IMG/VR virus record: IMGVR_UViG_3300043398_000136
Coordinates: 1-24,413 of that record
DNA: 24,413 bases
Reading direction: 5' to 3' (one strand)
DNA from: a virus
A model generated the notes under the pieces. It ran no database searches. It was not told where the DNA came from and worked only from the letters and a program-made list of their open reading frames with translations. Within the stretch, counting starts at the first letter, position 1; each line of letters starts with the position of its first letter. Shown here in pieces: positions 13,743-22,991 of this stretch. A program made the translations under genes and the position numbers.

Positions 13743-14003
13743 TTAAGATTTAAAAGCGCCGATCACATTCTTTGCTAGTTCATAGATACGTGCGGTCAAG
13801 ATACTCACTTCTTTTGATTCAAGATCTTTAATTTCTGGCAAGCAGAAAGGAAGTTCTTTGCAAAAATCAACTACATCTTGGAGAGCTTTTAAGAAAGCAA
13901 TAATGTCGCCAATTCCAATGCCATCTTTTACGATGTTCACTAAACCGCACAACATTCTTTCAAGATCGTCTAAAGTTTCTAGCACATTTTTAATGTCAGA
14001 CAT
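13743..14003 (-). CDS. Hypothetical 86-residue protein of the lysis-like operon
   Basis: First gene of the leftward lysis-like unit, with GAGG at 6 nt spacing and a candidate promoter just upstream. It is helical (VLETLDDLERMLCGLVNIVK), with a semi-hydrophobic middle (GIGIGDIIAFLKALQDVVDF) and FCKELPFCLPEI. It could be amphipathic and membrane-associated, but has no clear transmembrane segment. Function unknown; linked to the holin-like and transglycosylase genes by order. Confidence 0.65.
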   Translation of the reverse strand: MSDIKNVLETLDDLERMLCGLVNIVKDGIGIGDIIAFLKALQDVVDFCKELPFCLPEIKDLESKEVSILTARIYELAKNVIGAFKS

Positions 14004-14036
14004 TTGATACCTCTAAAATGAAATTTCGTTACTTCA

Positions 14037-14064
14037 ATTTTAGATCCTTTTCATATCAACTCAA
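14037..14064 (-). promoter_or_regulatory. Candidate promoter of the lysis-like operon
   Basis: On the minus strand TTGAGT (14059-14064), 16 nt, TAAAAT (14037-14042). Transcription would start near 14030, about 27 nt before the ATG at 14003. It lies just after a set of terminators, which is where a new transcription unit is expected. Confidence 0.5.
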
Positions 14065-14072
14065 AACATGCC

Positions 14073-14102
14073 AAAAAAAAATGACCAGCTGAAATTTCAG
14101 CT
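14073..14102 (-). terminator. 16-bp palindrome followed by a T tract on the minus strand
   Basis: AGCTGAAATTTCAGCT (14087-14102) is a perfect palindrome that can fold as a 6-bp stem with an AATT loop. On the minus strand it is followed by GGTCA and a run of T (14073-14081). It may terminate leftover transcription from the tail operon, or be an operator next to the candidate lysis promoter. Confidence 0.55.
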
Positions 14103-14158
14103 AGCCAAGACGGAGTGACCTATGATGCTATGTGGTCTAATAAATTATAAAATAAAAA

Positions 14159-14182
14159 CCCCCGCAGTCAAAACTTTGGGGG
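14159..14182 (-). terminator. Terminator-like hairpin 2 after the tail operon
   Basis: CCCCC (14159-14163) pairs with GGGGG (14178-14182), with a further AGT/ACT pairing inside a small internal loop. On the minus strand it is followed by TTTTTATTTTA. It shares the core AGTCAAAACTT with the hairpin at 14223-14249. Confidence 0.7.
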
Positions 14183-14222
14183 AAAAATCAATAATGATGA
14201 GAAACACATTGTAAAAATAAAA

Positions 14223-14249
14223 AGCCCCAAAGTCAAAAACTTCGAGGCT
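14223..14249 (-). terminator. Rho-independent terminator after the tail operon
   Basis: AGCCCCAAAGT (14223-14233) and ACTTCGAGGCT (14239-14249) form an 11-bp stem with two G-T wobbles and a 5-nt loop. On the minus strand it is followed by TTTTTATTTTT. It lies 50 nt past the stop of the last tail gene. The gap 14004-14298 otherwise holds the second hairpin, the palindrome and a promoter; no gene is seen in it. Confidence 0.8.
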
Positions 14250-14298
14250 AGATCAAAAAAACAACAGGTCACCAAGAAATAAGGATAAAAGAATTATA

Positions 14299-14820
14299 TC
14301 AGCTTACATTATAAGTTAAACATATAGATTGAAACAATCCGCCAGCAGTGCTGTTTGTATAGTTTGTTGTTGTATCAGCGCTTCTATACATCTCAAGTAT
14401 TCCAGCCGTTGTAACTCTAAGCATTCCAGTTGTCGCCAGCCTAGCACCGTTGTCATAAACTTCTGTTATCGGAAAGACTAATAAAATTCTAGGTCGTGCC
14501 CATGATGGCATTGCTGTATCGGTTACAACTCTATTTGCACTTGTTCCGACGTTTGTCACTGAAAGAGCTTCTATTTCAATGTTAACTAGGTTTCCAATTC
14601 TAGTTATCCTATACGTTCTTGAAGCGGAAGTTGTTCCACCTGTTCCACTAGAAGAGTTTGTGGAAGTAAAAGTTTCTTCACGGTAGTAGTTAAGAGGATC
14701 ATCGCTACCACCTGAACCCGTAAAAGTAACACCGCCGTCTTTTACTAAAACGCTATCAATAGTCACACCAGCAGCAGCGGTGTTTTCGCTTATCGTATCA
14801 GTTACAACGTTACCAGCCAT
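14299..14820 (-). CDS. Tail fibre / receptor-binding-like protein
   Basis: 173 residues, last gene of the tail operon, with GGAG 7 nt upstream. Beta-rich and Ser/Thr/Gly-rich: an N-terminal repeat-like part (TIDSVLVKDGGVTFTGSGGS), a low-complexity hinge (SSSGTGGTTSAS), and a C-terminal domain with SWARPRILLVFPITE and MLRVTTAGILEMYRS that resembles trimeric fibre tips. It probably binds the host surface. Its first residues (MAG plus Thr/Ala-rich strands) resemble the style of the preceding fibre gene. The family is inferred from composition and position. Confidence 0.7.
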   Translation of the reverse strand: MAGNVVTDTISENTAAAGVTIDSVLVKDGGVTFTGSGGSDDPLNYYREETFTSTNSSSGTGGTTSASRTYRITRIGNLVNIEIEALSVTNVGTSANRVVTDTAMPSWARPRILLVFPITEVYDNGARLATTGMLRVTTAGILEMYRSADTTTNYTNSTAGGLFQSICLTYNVS

Positions 14821-14837
14821 TTAAAACTCCAAAAAAA

Positions 14838-16250
14838 TTAATCAGAAATAACTGTGCCATTCACTGTTAAAGTTCCGTTTACCGTTAAAGGTGCTTTTGT
14901 CCACCAAAGTGCGGTTGATGCAACCGTGATAGTTACACCAGTGTCGATGGTATTATAGCCACTTGTCATGGTATAGCCGCTTGATATTGTAAAGTTGGAA
15001 GTCAAAAGCTGCTTCGATAAAAAGCCCCAGTCTGTTGTAACAAGTTGGCTACCAAAAATTGGTGATATTTTAGTACCCGCTATTGCAGCAGCAGCATCAA
15101 CATCATTGTTAACAATTGCAGACGATGAAACATTCCCGCTAGCGTCTAAATGTGCAATGCCAGTTGTATAAGCATTGAATTGTAAAACACCTGTTTTTTT
15201 AACAGTCAACCTAGCTTCTGATGTTGCACTGTTATAAAACTGGATCGTATCACTAGCATAATTTTTAGATATACCTGCTTGGGATGATGTTGTATTCATC
15301 CTCAAATTCTGATCACCCGCTAAATTTAAATGAATATCTTTTGTAGTAGTGGTCTGGCCTGTACCGTTCGGCGTTAAAACAAGATCGCCGTTTGTGTTGG
15401 TTGTGCTTATTGTGTTTCCATCCAGCAATAAGTTATCAACTGCAAGGCTAGTGATACCTGTAAAAGACTTGTTAGAAATAGCTTGAGAACTTGAAAGATC
15501 CACTATTTCAACTTCAGAACCTAATAAACCAAGCTTCCATTTGGATGTAGTTGTGGCATCAAATATCAAGCTTCCGTGTGTAGATGTGCGGTACACTCGC
15601 AAACCTGCACCAACTGAAGAAGCATCATTGCCACCATTGTTTATTGTGATGTTGGCATCTTCCACATCTAGGTTGGTTGTATTTAGCGTTGTTGTGGTTC
15701 CACTAACTGTAAGATCACCAGGGATAACTACAGTTGAGGTTGCGCCACCGATTGTAATATTGAAAGCGCCAGCTGATGTAGCAAAGCTTAAATTGCCCGC
15801 TGATTGAACGTCTAAGGTTCCACCTGATATAAGACATGTAGAAAGAATTGCAGCGTCCAGCGTTTTATTTTGAAGAGTTTGTGAGGTATTGACACCGACT
15901 ACCGTCAAAGTTGCGTCTGGAAAAGTATATGTCCTAGAAGATGTGGAGTTGAAATCAAGCGTATTAGAAACACCAGTTGAACTACCTGCTACATCCACTA
16001 AAAAAAGTTTTGTCGCGTCTGTTATATCGCTTTCATTGACTGCATTTCTCCACGCCGAGCTTAGAAAATACCGCACCTTTCCAGTGGTACTATTAAGATA
16101 CGAAGAACCATTTATAGCAGCACCAAAAGCAGAAACATACGCGGCATCATTTGCAAAAACTGGTAGAAATGCTGCTGAAATACTCAAGTCAGTAGGTGCA
16201 CCAACGTTAGTTCCCTCTGAAAACTGTAACTTTTTAATTGTTCCAGCCAT
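14838..16250 (-). CDS. Long tail fibre / side-tail-fibre-like protein
   Basis: 470 residues, very rich in Ser, Thr, Asn and Gly, predicted all-beta. Recognisable fibre phrases are FPDATLTVVG, SQTLQNKTLDA, LTVSGTTTTLNTTNLDVED and SNKSFTGITSL, which recur in many phage fibre repeats. The N terminus MAGTIKKLQFSEGTNVGAPT is likely the attachment end. The last 40 residues repeat LTVNGTLTVNGTVISD-like strands. It would mediate host contact. It has AAGG upstream and follows the tail tip gene by 10 nt. Confidence 0.8.
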   Translation of the reverse strand: MAGTIKKLQFSEGTNVGAPTDLSISAAFLPVFANDAAYVSAFGAAINGSSYLNSTTGKVRYFLSSAWRNAVNESDITDATKLFLVDVAGSSTGVSNTLDFNSTSSRTYTFPDATLTVVGVNTSQTLQNKTLDAAILSTCLISGGTLDVQSAGNLSFATSAGAFNITIGGATSTVVIPGDLTVSGTTTTLNTTNLDVEDANITINNGGNDASSVGAGLRVYRTSTHGSLIFDATTTSKWKLGLLGSEVEIVDLSSSQAISNKSFTGITSLAVDNLLLDGNTISTTNTNGDLVLTPNGTGQTTTTKDIHLNLAGDQNLRMNTTSSQAGISKNYASDTIQFYNSATSEARLTVKKTGVLQFNAYTTGIAHLDASGNVSSSAIVNNDVDAAAAIAGTKISPIFGSQLVTTDWGFLSKQLLTSNFTISSGYTMTSGYNTIDTGVTITVASTALWWTKAPLTVNGTLTVNGTVISD

Positions 16251-16260
16251 ACAAAACCTT

Positions 16261-18342
16261 TCAAAGCCTGAATAAATCAGACGCTTCTAATGAAATTCTA
16301 TTAGGTGATTTAGTTATGCTTGTTATTTTAACAGCTGATTGGTCTGAAGTTCCTAGTACACGCTTATCATCTAGCAAAACATCATCGCCAATCTCGCTAT
16401 CAATGTCTTCCGTAGCTGTCTCAAATCTATAAATAGCCCGTCTTTCAGATCTTAAATCAATATGCCTTTGGATGTTTGATGTGAACTCTTCCAAAACGTG
16501 CCTAAATCTTGTGACATTTGACACGCCGTGAAGGTATTTTGAAAGGTTGCTAGAAGCAGTTGCAGATGGAGAGGTAGCAGCATCTATTGCTATCTGACTA
16601 TCATGGTGAGGATTGTAGGCAATGATTGAAGTTTCAATGTCGCCATACTCTATATCAACAGAAATGGATCGGTTTAAAATTAAAGCATCGTCACGAGTGT
16701 TTGAACTGCTAGGAGAAGAGAAAATATGGTACTCAACTTCAAAGCTGGAATTTATTTTAAGGTAGCTTATCGCACTGGAAAGCACATCCTGCGTATACTC
16801 AAGAAAGCTTTTGTAGTCGCTCTCATCAAAATTCGGGATGTGGAAGCGCGCTTTAACTGGTAAGTCTGTATAGGCAGAAGAAAAGCTAGCAGAGTTAACA
16901 ACAAAGCCATTTATTTCCAACATGTCTTTAATAATATCCGCATGACTTTGAATAACAGTGTTTGAAGTTCTAAAAAAAACTTCGTCTTGTTGAGGATCCA
17001 ATGGGTCAACCATGGAAAGATTAGCTTCAAAGTTGTTTACAAACTCAATCTCGATGTATTTATTGCCACCAGTGGTAGTAGTTTCTGTCGTCGTGTAGTC
17101 GCGTTCATATTTTGGATAGTACCTAGTACCATCTCCTAGAGTTATAAACGTTGCGAAGCTTTTAAGGTTTGAAACAGTTGAGGCAAGAGTAAAAGGGCCT
17201 GTTGGATCAGAGATGATCACGTTATAACTAACACTAGAATAGGTGAAGGTTCCAACATAGTTGACGATGCCATAATACGTAACGGCTGATTCAACCCATT
17301 TAATCGTATCGCCTATAAAAACATTCGACGTTGAGGCAAAACGAATAAATCTATACCCAGTACCTGAATCGAGCGTGGCTTGAACCGCACCAAAAGACTG
17401 CGTTTGTACACTTCCTTTTATCCGACAGCACCCCCATGTGCGGTTTGTTGAGGTACTAGGTGCAGAATCAAAATCAACACAATAGGCATTTGTTCCAATA
17501 TCCAAACGATACACGTCTGGAACACCTGAAAGTGCCACGCTTAAAGATACGGTTTTAAATCTTGAGGATGATCCAACAATATAAGGGCATGGCAAATCAT
17601 TTGCGCTTGGGTCTAAGTCAGGAAATGAAAGAGCATTGCGGCTAAAATAGGCTTCATTGTTTGTATCACCCATCAAAGCTGGCTGATCTAATTTATTAAA
17701 GCTATCCACGCAATTTAAATTGACCGTGTTCGACGTGATATTTAATCCGCGTATGGTACCAGTAAAAATCTTTTGGATGTTAGCGGCTGAATTAATGCAT
17801 AGCCAGATATCAACTTGCTTATTGAAGAAGCTATCTTGTGTAGTTAGGTATTCTTGGAAATTTCCATCTTCATTTATGAGATTAATAGACGCATTTGAAA
17901 TAGTGAAATAACCAGAAAGAATGTTAGTTATGCTTTGAGTGATAGAAGGCGTTGCAAGTATACGTGGCTCCCAAAGCCTAGTTGAGGTCAAGCTATCTTC
18001 TGGATCTTCTGGCAACGATCTAAATTTAGTGTTGGTATAAAAGAGATAGTAAAAGCATATGACTTGGTTATTGCCATTTGTTGTTGTACTCGGTGCACTT
18101 GCAGTCTTTACATAAAGCACTTGTGCGGTGGCGTCATAGTACCATTCATCATTATTTGTAGGAATTGTAGAAACTTTAGTTAAAACCGCACCGTTTCTTT
18201 CAACACGATTGACGATATATGGCATCGATGCGCTATAAACCGTTCCACTATACACGGCAAAAGTTAAAGCCCTTGCTGGATTCATTCTAACAAGTATGAA
18301 TCTTTCACTAGCAAATTTTACTTTTTCAGTTGCTATGCTCAT
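16261..18342 (-). CDS. Tail tip / central hub-like protein
   Basis: 693 residues, beta-rich, no signal peptide. The order of the operon (tape measure, distal tail, small protein, this, fibres) places it where the tail-tip hub (Tal/gpJ-like or an alternative) belongs. Visible segments include SGYFTISNASINLINEDGNF, IFTGTIRGLNI and NTVNLNCVDSFNKLD in the first third, and SEIGDDVLLDDKRVLG with SPNRISLEASDLFRL at the C terminus, where a chain of beta elements resembles hub C-terminal parts. It starts in a 4-nt overlap (ATGA) with the previous gene. No enzyme motif is seen. Confidence 0.65.
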   Translation of the reverse strand: MSIATEKVKFASERFILVRMNPARALTFAVYSGTVYSASMPYIVNRVERNGAVLTKVSTIPTNNDEWYYDATAQVLYVKTASAPSTTTNGNNQVICFYYLFYTNTKFRSLPEDPEDSLTSTRLWEPRILATPSITQSITNILSGYFTISNASINLINEDGNFQEYLTTQDSFFNKQVDIWLCINSAANIQKIFTGTIRGLNITSNTVNLNCVDSFNKLDQPALMGDTNNEAYFSRNALSFPDLDPSANDLPCPYIVGSSSRFKTVSLSVALSGVPDVYRLDIGTNAYCVDFDSAPSTSTNRTWGCCRIKGSVQTQSFGAVQATLDSGTGYRFIRFASTSNVFIGDTIKWVESAVTYYGIVNYVGTFTYSSVSYNVIISDPTGPFTLASTVSNLKSFATFITLGDGTRYYPKYERDYTTTETTTTGGNKYIEIEFVNNFEANLSMVDPLDPQQDEVFFRTSNTVIQSHADIIKDMLEINGFVVNSASFSSAYTDLPVKARFHIPNFDESDYKSFLEYTQDVLSSAISYLKINSSFEVEYHIFSSPSSSNTRDDALILNRSISVDIEYGDIETSIIAYNPHHDSQIAIDAATSPSATASSNLSKYLHGVSNVTRFRHVLEEFTSNIQRHIDLRSERRAIYRFETATEDIDSEIGDDVLLDDKRVLGTSDQSAVKITSITKSPNRISLEASDLFRL

Positions 18343-18809
18343 CGTTTACCACAAATTCTAATTCTTGCACCAGGTTGAACAGGGTTTAATTGCGTGTTAA
18401 CTGGTGAGTACCAATCAAGGTTAAGCCCTATGTAAAAAGTATCACCCACGCGGGTATAACCGCTTGTTTCACATGTCATGTAGTAAACCACGTTGGGATT
18501 AAGAGGATAACCTGAAAAGTCAGCATAAAGATTTCCGAACCAGTTTTGTGTGTATGCTGGAGAAGATGAAAGCGTTGTTGTGGAAAGAGTAAACCAGTCG
18601 CTTGTAAACTCTGGAGTTTCGTTTGAATCACTACCGAAAATATTCACGCGCATATTTATAGGCGTTGCAATCACACCGCGGATAAATAAGGTAAGCATCA
18701 TATGCTTGAACTCGGTACCGTCTGGGATCTGAAAATTTCCCATACGAGTAACGGTATCGTTTTCTAACACTCTAAAATATTGCGTCTCTGGGAATTGAGT
18801 AAAAGACAT
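18339..18809 (-). CDS. Small beta-sandwich tail protein
   Basis: 156 residues between the distal tail protein and the hub, with AGAGG upstream. Almost all beta, rich in aromatics (NTVTRMGNFQIPDGTEF, FTLSTTTLSSSPAYTQNWFG, YTRVGDTFYIGLNLDWYSP). The jelly-roll-like pattern suggests a carbohydrate-binding or tail-tip accessory domain. Not recognised beyond that. Confidence 0.6.
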   Translation of the reverse strand: MSFTQFPETQYFRVLENDTVTRMGNFQIPDGTEFKHMMLTLFIRGVIATPINMRVNIFGSDSNETPEFTSDWFTLSTTTLSSSPAYTQNWFGNLYADFSGYPLNPNVVYYMTCETSGYTRVGDTFYIGLNLDWYSPVNTQLNPVQPGARIRICGKR

Positions 18810-18810
18810 A

Positions 18811-19911
18811 TTAAAAAGCCTCTCTCATTTCAAAATCGATATTATAGTAAGTTCTAAAAATATGATCGAAACGCGGCGGCCTTGTCATGATGACAAACCT
18901 AGTAAGCTCTTCTAGTGCTGCTGTTACTTCTGTTCCTGGATCTATTGAAACAAGAAATGGGTTTCTTACACCTAAATCATAGAATAGCTGCTGAATCTCT
19001 CTTTGCTCTGATCCTGATAAAAGCTGAATGCCACAATTTGCGATGGTTAGATACCTAGGTTTAACTTCTACAAACAAAGCACCGTTTTCACTTTGAAGAG
19101 ATACAGAAGGGTCACTTAATTCTTGGTTAAAACCAGATGCAATGTTACTAGTCGTGATAGTTGTATGATCGCCTATATATCCATAAGCAACTTCCATACC
19201 TTCGGGGCCATTATAATTTCCACGGTCTATAATTTCTAAACGCCAAAAACGGTAACTATCAGTGACTTCATCATCAAAAAAATAAAAACATCCAAGGTCA
19301 GTTACTGGGATAGTGATATCAACTGGTGGAGAAACCCAGTAGTCAATATTGTTTGCTCTAAGTTTTACGGTAGCTGTTTCACTTAAAGTAAACACCTCAT
19401 CAATACCAGAAAGCAAAGCTGCAAATGTTGCTAGCTGTGGCACCCCAACATCGCATTGGATCCATTCGCTTGTATGGTTGCGCTGCGCATCGGCAATAAA
19501 ACTAAGGCCTGTAAGATCGCTAGTACCAGTAAAACCGATCACATCCCACACCGCACTTGTTGTCTGGGTTATCCTTAAAGTTGCGCTAGAAGATCTTGCG
19601 ATTGTGAACTTGCCAGTTAAAACATTATAGGTGCATGTCCACCCAGAAGAGGCCGCATTGAGTTGTGTTTGGATATGGCTTGCAAGAGTGTTGTAAAGAT
19701 AGCTTGCAGAAGTAAGAGTGATGGTTTTATTTGATCCATCGTTTATATAAAGCAAATTATTTGTGCTAGTGATCTCAAAGTTGCCTGCTGGCTTCCATAT
19801 CTTAGAGCGTGAAGTGTTATGCGCATTGGTAGCTGGAAAACCTGCTAGCTGGCTTGAATAAGTAAAGCTTCTTTCAAGATAATTGTTGTTCATGAAGCGT
19901 ATTTTTTTCAT
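18811..19911 (-). CDS. Distal tail-like protein
   Basis: 366 residues, starting in a 4-nt overlap with the tape measure stop (ATGA). The N terminus has FTYSSQLAGFPATNAHNTSR with SKIWKP, a start frequently seen in phage tail proteins of this position. Residues about 50-135 form an inserted domain (YLYNTLASHIQTQLNAASSG ... YNVLTGKFTI ... IGFTGTSDLTG) that also occurs in the tail tube protein at 23346-24413. The C-terminal part has VEVKPRYLTIANCGIQLLSG and a predicted mixed fold. A distal-tail (Dit-like) role is inferred from position between tape measure and hub. Confidence 0.65.
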   Translation of the reverse strand: MKKIRFMNNNYLERSFTYSSQLAGFPATNAHNTSRSKIWKPAGNFEITSTNNLLYINDGSNKTITLTSASYLYNTLASHIQTQLNAASSGWTCTYNVLTGKFTIARSSSATLRITQTTSAVWDVIGFTGTSDLTGLSFIADAQRNHTSEWIQCDVGVPQLATFAALLSGIDEVFTLSETATVKLRANNIDYWVSPPVDITIPVTDLGCFYFFDDEVTDSYRFWRLEIIDRGNYNGPEGMEVAYGYIGDHTTITTSNIASGFNQELSDPSVSLQSENGALFVEVKPRYLTIANCGIQLLSGSEQREIQQLFYDLGVRNPFLVSIDPGTEVTAALEELTRFVIMTRPPRFDHIFRTYYNIDFEMREAF

Positions 19912-22778
19912 GCAAACAGCCTAGCATTATTTCTGCTTAAATTTAGAATCACGTTTGCTAGTTCCCTACCATCTATAGTTATGGCAGTGCTAACTTGTTG
20001 GGGATTGTTTAAAGCATTATATATCTTATTTAGCAGTGCTGTCTGCATTCCGTTATCAGGTGCGGTAGCTTGTGTATCTTGATCAATTAAACCAAGAAGA
20101 CCGCTTGTTATATTTGGTGGTAGAACCATTTCGCCAGATGTTAGACGTGCTGGGAATGTATCGTTAGGGAATCCAGTCGGGATGATCCCACCTTCTGCAA
20201 ATCCAAAAGCGCTTGATATTGCACCACCTAGATCACCTAATACACCACCACCACCGCCAAAGCTAGGTGCTTCAATTTTAATATTGAAGAGATCTTTGAA
20301 AGAGTTTGCTATGTCGGTCATGCCTTGCCTAATGCCATCAATTGCAGCATTAAAGCCACCTATAACAGCATCTTTTATACTCGTTCCAAGGCTGCCAAGA
20401 TCAAAAGCTTGCTTGAACTCTCTAGATATATCAACCGCACCAACTTTTATAGCTCGTGATATATCACCGCCCAAATCTTTCAATCCGTTTGCAATACCAT
20501 TTGCAAAAGCCAAACCTACAGCTTCTAAAAATTGAGGGTCAGTTGATAGGGATATAAAAGCTTTTGTCACTCCAGACGCTATTTCTGGAAGTGCTGCAAT
20601 GATCGCTGTTATTAAGTCTTCAATAATTTGAGCAGCATTGTCTTTTATAAAGCTAGAAAGACTAGCAACAATTCCAGGGAAGGCTTTTACAAGCTCAATC
20701 AAATTCGCTGCTATATTTTTAAAGAACTCTGGGGAAAATAATGTAGCTAATTGCTCTTTAAACTTGTCGGTGCTTTGAGAAAAGAAGGCAAATAGTTCAC
20801 CAGCAGCAGCACCTAAACCAGGTAGTATGGTATTAGTGATAGCTTCGACACCTGATTTTGCCAAGCCCTGCAAGCCACTTGTTGTGAATGTGGTGATGCC
20901 TTTTGTGAAGTCTTCATATGAAGCTGTTTGAGCTGCAAGAATCCGCTTATTAGATTCTTCAACTATCACTTCATTTAATTTAGCCGCTTCTTCAGCTGAT
21001 ATAAGCTGTTTCTTATAATACTCTTCAACATTTTTTAGGTCTTTTTCTCTTGCCAGCTCAATAGCTGTAAGATTGCCAAGCTCTTTTGACAAAATTCTTT
21101 CTAACAATGCGTCCCGTTTTTCGGCGTCTTTTTCTGCAAGATCATTATTTTTTAAAGAGAAACTTTTTAAAGCCTGGTTTCTAAGTCTTTCAGCTTCATT
21201 TGTTTTGATGACCTTATTATTTTCAAATAAAGCTATCTGCTCATTGTCTTTTTCTAGCTGCTTCTGAACCTTTTCCCGCTCTGTTAAAGTGCGGTTTGTC
21301 AGCTCTTCGGTAAAAGATTTTACTTTGTCCTTAAACTTTTCTTCTATTTCAAGCTGCTTTGCTTTTTCTTTTGCAGCTTCCACAGAAGCTTTTACTGCCG
21401 CTTGCCCTTCTTCTTCTTGCGCTTCTTTTGCTTTCTTGGCTGATTTTGCTATGTCGTTATCAGTACCAATAATCTTTAATGCCGAATCAATATATTTATC
21501 AGAGAAGCTATCAATAGTTTTTGTAAAGGATGCAGAAACACTTCCGATGCTTGTTTGTGCGTTATCAAGAGATGTTTTGATCCCATTGACGCCGTTTTTT
21601 ACCTTATCAAAATCTTTCTCATCAAATAAAAGACCGTCAAACGATGCTGATGTTTCTTCCAGTTTTGCAATTGTGGCATCAAGATCAATACCAAGGCGAT
21701 TGAATACGGTTGCAGCACCTGGGATTTCACGAATGGAAGTTATAAATTGAGTGACTAGATCAATTGTTCCTGTAAAGAAATCTGAAATAAAGTTAGAAAC
21801 GCCTTCCACAGTAGACCTAACAGATTCCAAACTTAAGAACGCATCAACTATAGTGACAATAGCTTGAGATATTCCCACCGCACCTGAAGCCATGACTTCA
21901 ATAAATGTAGAAACAACTTTTATTGCAGTTGAAATAATCTCAACAGTAGCAGCAAAAACACCAGCGCCGATCTTTACAAGAGCAGATACAAAGTTTTCTA
22001 TAGGCTCTTGGGAATCTTCTAAGACCTTACCAAGGCTTTCTATAACAGAAGTAACGCCTTTGATTGCAGCTATCACTACAGGGTTTTGCGTTATAGTCCT
22101 TCCAATCGCTTTCTGCGCATCATCAAATGCGACGCCTAGCTGATTCAAAGCACCCTTGTAGGTGTTCGTCGAATCAAGAGCAGAACCTTTTAGACGATCT
22201 GCAACATAATCAATTGCAGCCCCTGCCTCTAATTGTTCTTTAGTGAATTTTTTAAGCTCTGGGATTGTGTTAGAAATAGCACCAGCTGAACCCTTCAAGG
22301 TCTTAGAAAGCTCACTAAATGAAGTTTCTAAACTATCACCTGTCACAGTTGCAAGGTCTGCTGCTGTTTGAACAAGCTTTTTAGCATCGGTATTAGTAAG
22401 ACCGAGCTGCTTAGCAAGAGCAAGCTGGGATAAAACCACATCATCAGAAAATGAGCTTGTTTTTTCTAGCTCACCTGAAAAGTCTTCAAAATCTTTTTTT
22501 GCTTCTTGTGAAAAATCACCTACAGACTTGAGGCTTGATTCAAGCTTGCGCATTGCCTCATCAGTTTGCACCGCCTTGTCGATAGCATCGCTGAAAAAAT
22601 CAAATACTTGTTTACCAGCAAACACTGCGACGGCAGCAATGGCAGCAGTTTTTATTCCATCGAAAGATTTTGAGATATCATCGGCAGATTTTGTAGCCAC
22701 TTTTTCAAGGGTCTGCAATGAGTTAACCGCTTCGCTTACGGTTGCCAGGATCTCAATTTCAACGCTTTCGGCTGCCAC
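19908..22778 (-). CDS. Tail tape measure protein
   Basis: About 956 residues from a GTG at 22778, chosen because GAGG lies upstream and MAAESVEIEILATVSEAVNS is the usual style of start. A TTG at 22823 would add a basic stretch that mirrors the upstream gene. It holds long coiled coils (KAKEAQEEEGQAAVKASVEA and neighbours), several hydrophobic helices (KTAAIAAVAVFAGKQVFDF; ALVKIGAGVFAATVEIIS), and near the C terminus the typical FAEGGIIPTGFPNDTFPARL with TSGEMVLPP. It sets tail length and may enter the host envelope. At the common rule of about 0.15 nm per residue, the tail would be about 140 nm long. Confidence 0.92.
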   Translation of the reverse strand: MAAESVEIEILATVSEAVNSLQTLEKVATKSADDISKSFDGIKTAAIAAVAVFAGKQVFDFFSDAIDKAVQTDEAMRKLESSLKSVGDFSQEAKKDFEDFSGELEKTSSFSDDVVLSQLALAKQLGLTNTDAKKLVQTAADLATVTGDSLETSFSELSKTLKGSAGAISNTIPELKKFTKEQLEAGAAIDYVADRLKGSALDSTNTYKGALNQLGVAFDDAQKAIGRTITQNPVVIAAIKGVTSVIESLGKVLEDSQEPIENFVSALVKIGAGVFAATVEIISTAIKVVSTFIEVMASGAVGISQAIVTIVDAFLSLESVRSTVEGVSNFISDFFTGTIDLVTQFITSIREIPGAATVFNRLGIDLDATIAKLEETSASFDGLLFDEKDFDKVKNGVNGIKTSLDNAQTSIGSVSASFTKTIDSFSDKYIDSALKIIGTDNDIAKSAKKAKEAQEEEGQAAVKASVEAAKEKAKQLEIEEKFKDKVKSFTEELTNRTLTEREKVQKQLEKDNEQIALFENNKVIKTNEAERLRNQALKSFSLKNNDLAEKDAEKRDALLERILSKELGNLTAIELAREKDLKNVEEYYKKQLISAEEAAKLNEVIVEESNKRILAAQTASYEDFTKGITTFTTSGLQGLAKSGVEAITNTILPGLGAAAGELFAFFSQSTDKFKEQLATLFSPEFFKNIAANLIELVKAFPGIVASLSSFIKDNAAQIIEDLITAIIAALPEIASGVTKAFISLSTDPQFLEAVGLAFANGIANGLKDLGGDISRAIKVGAVDISREFKQAFDLGSLGTSIKDAVIGGFNAAIDGIRQGMTDIANSFKDLFNIKIEAPSFGGGGGVLGDLGGAISSAFGFAEGGIIPTGFPNDTFPARLTSGEMVLPPNITSGLLGLIDQDTQATAPDNGMQTALLNKIYNALNNPQQVSTAITIDGRELANVILNLSRNNARLFA

Positions 22779-22977
22779 GTTTCTTTGCCTCTTCAGCCTG
22801 AACTTTGTCGATCTCTTGATCAATCAACTGGAAGCATTCGGCCTTAAAAAAGGTTAGCTCATTTATATTTGACGTAAACCCGAGTGCGGTCATACGTTTG
22901 CGCGTGATGTATTCCGATACGATAGGGGCAGCTTCATTTATCAAGCTTTGGCCTTTTGCTACAGACCTTGCTTGCAT
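22759..22977 (-). CDS. Tail assembly chaperone T-like part, reached by -1 frameshift
   Basis: The ORF after the G-like gene encodes 72 residues from an ATG at 22977, rich in helix and ending in KAKKRGSRKR-like basic residues. The frame is open upstream of that ATG back to the slippery site at 22998-23004, adding RLKAALR. It is thus more likely the C-terminal domain of a G-T fusion (113 residues from G plus 79, total about 192) than a separate gene. In lambda, GT binds the tape measure, whose gene follows here. It overlaps the tape measure start by 20 nt. Confidence 0.7.
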   Translation of the reverse strand: MQARSVAKGQSLINEAAPIVSEYITRKRMTALGFTSNINELTFFKAECFQLIDQEIDKVQAEEAKKRGSRKR

Positions 22978-22991
22978 TCTAAGAGCCGCCT

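Noticed and set aside
15889-16275. 128-residue plus-strand ORF antisense to the fibre gene
   Set aside because: Shadow frame over a convincing tail fibre gene, no start signal.
20182-20535. 117-residue plus-strand ORF antisense to the tape measure C terminus
   Set aside because: Pro/Ile/Ala-rich mirror of the Gly-rich and helical codons on the other strand; no independent support.
21289-21750. 153-residue plus-strand ORF inside the tape measure gene
   Set aside because: It is antisense to a well-supported coding region; Ser/Phe/Ala-rich composition is typical of reverse-complemented coiled-coil DNA, and there is no RBS.
22779-22823. Tape measure start at the upstream TTG
   Set aside because: The extra basic residues mirror the end of the T-like frame; a GTG at 22778 with GAGG upstream gives a family-like N terminus.
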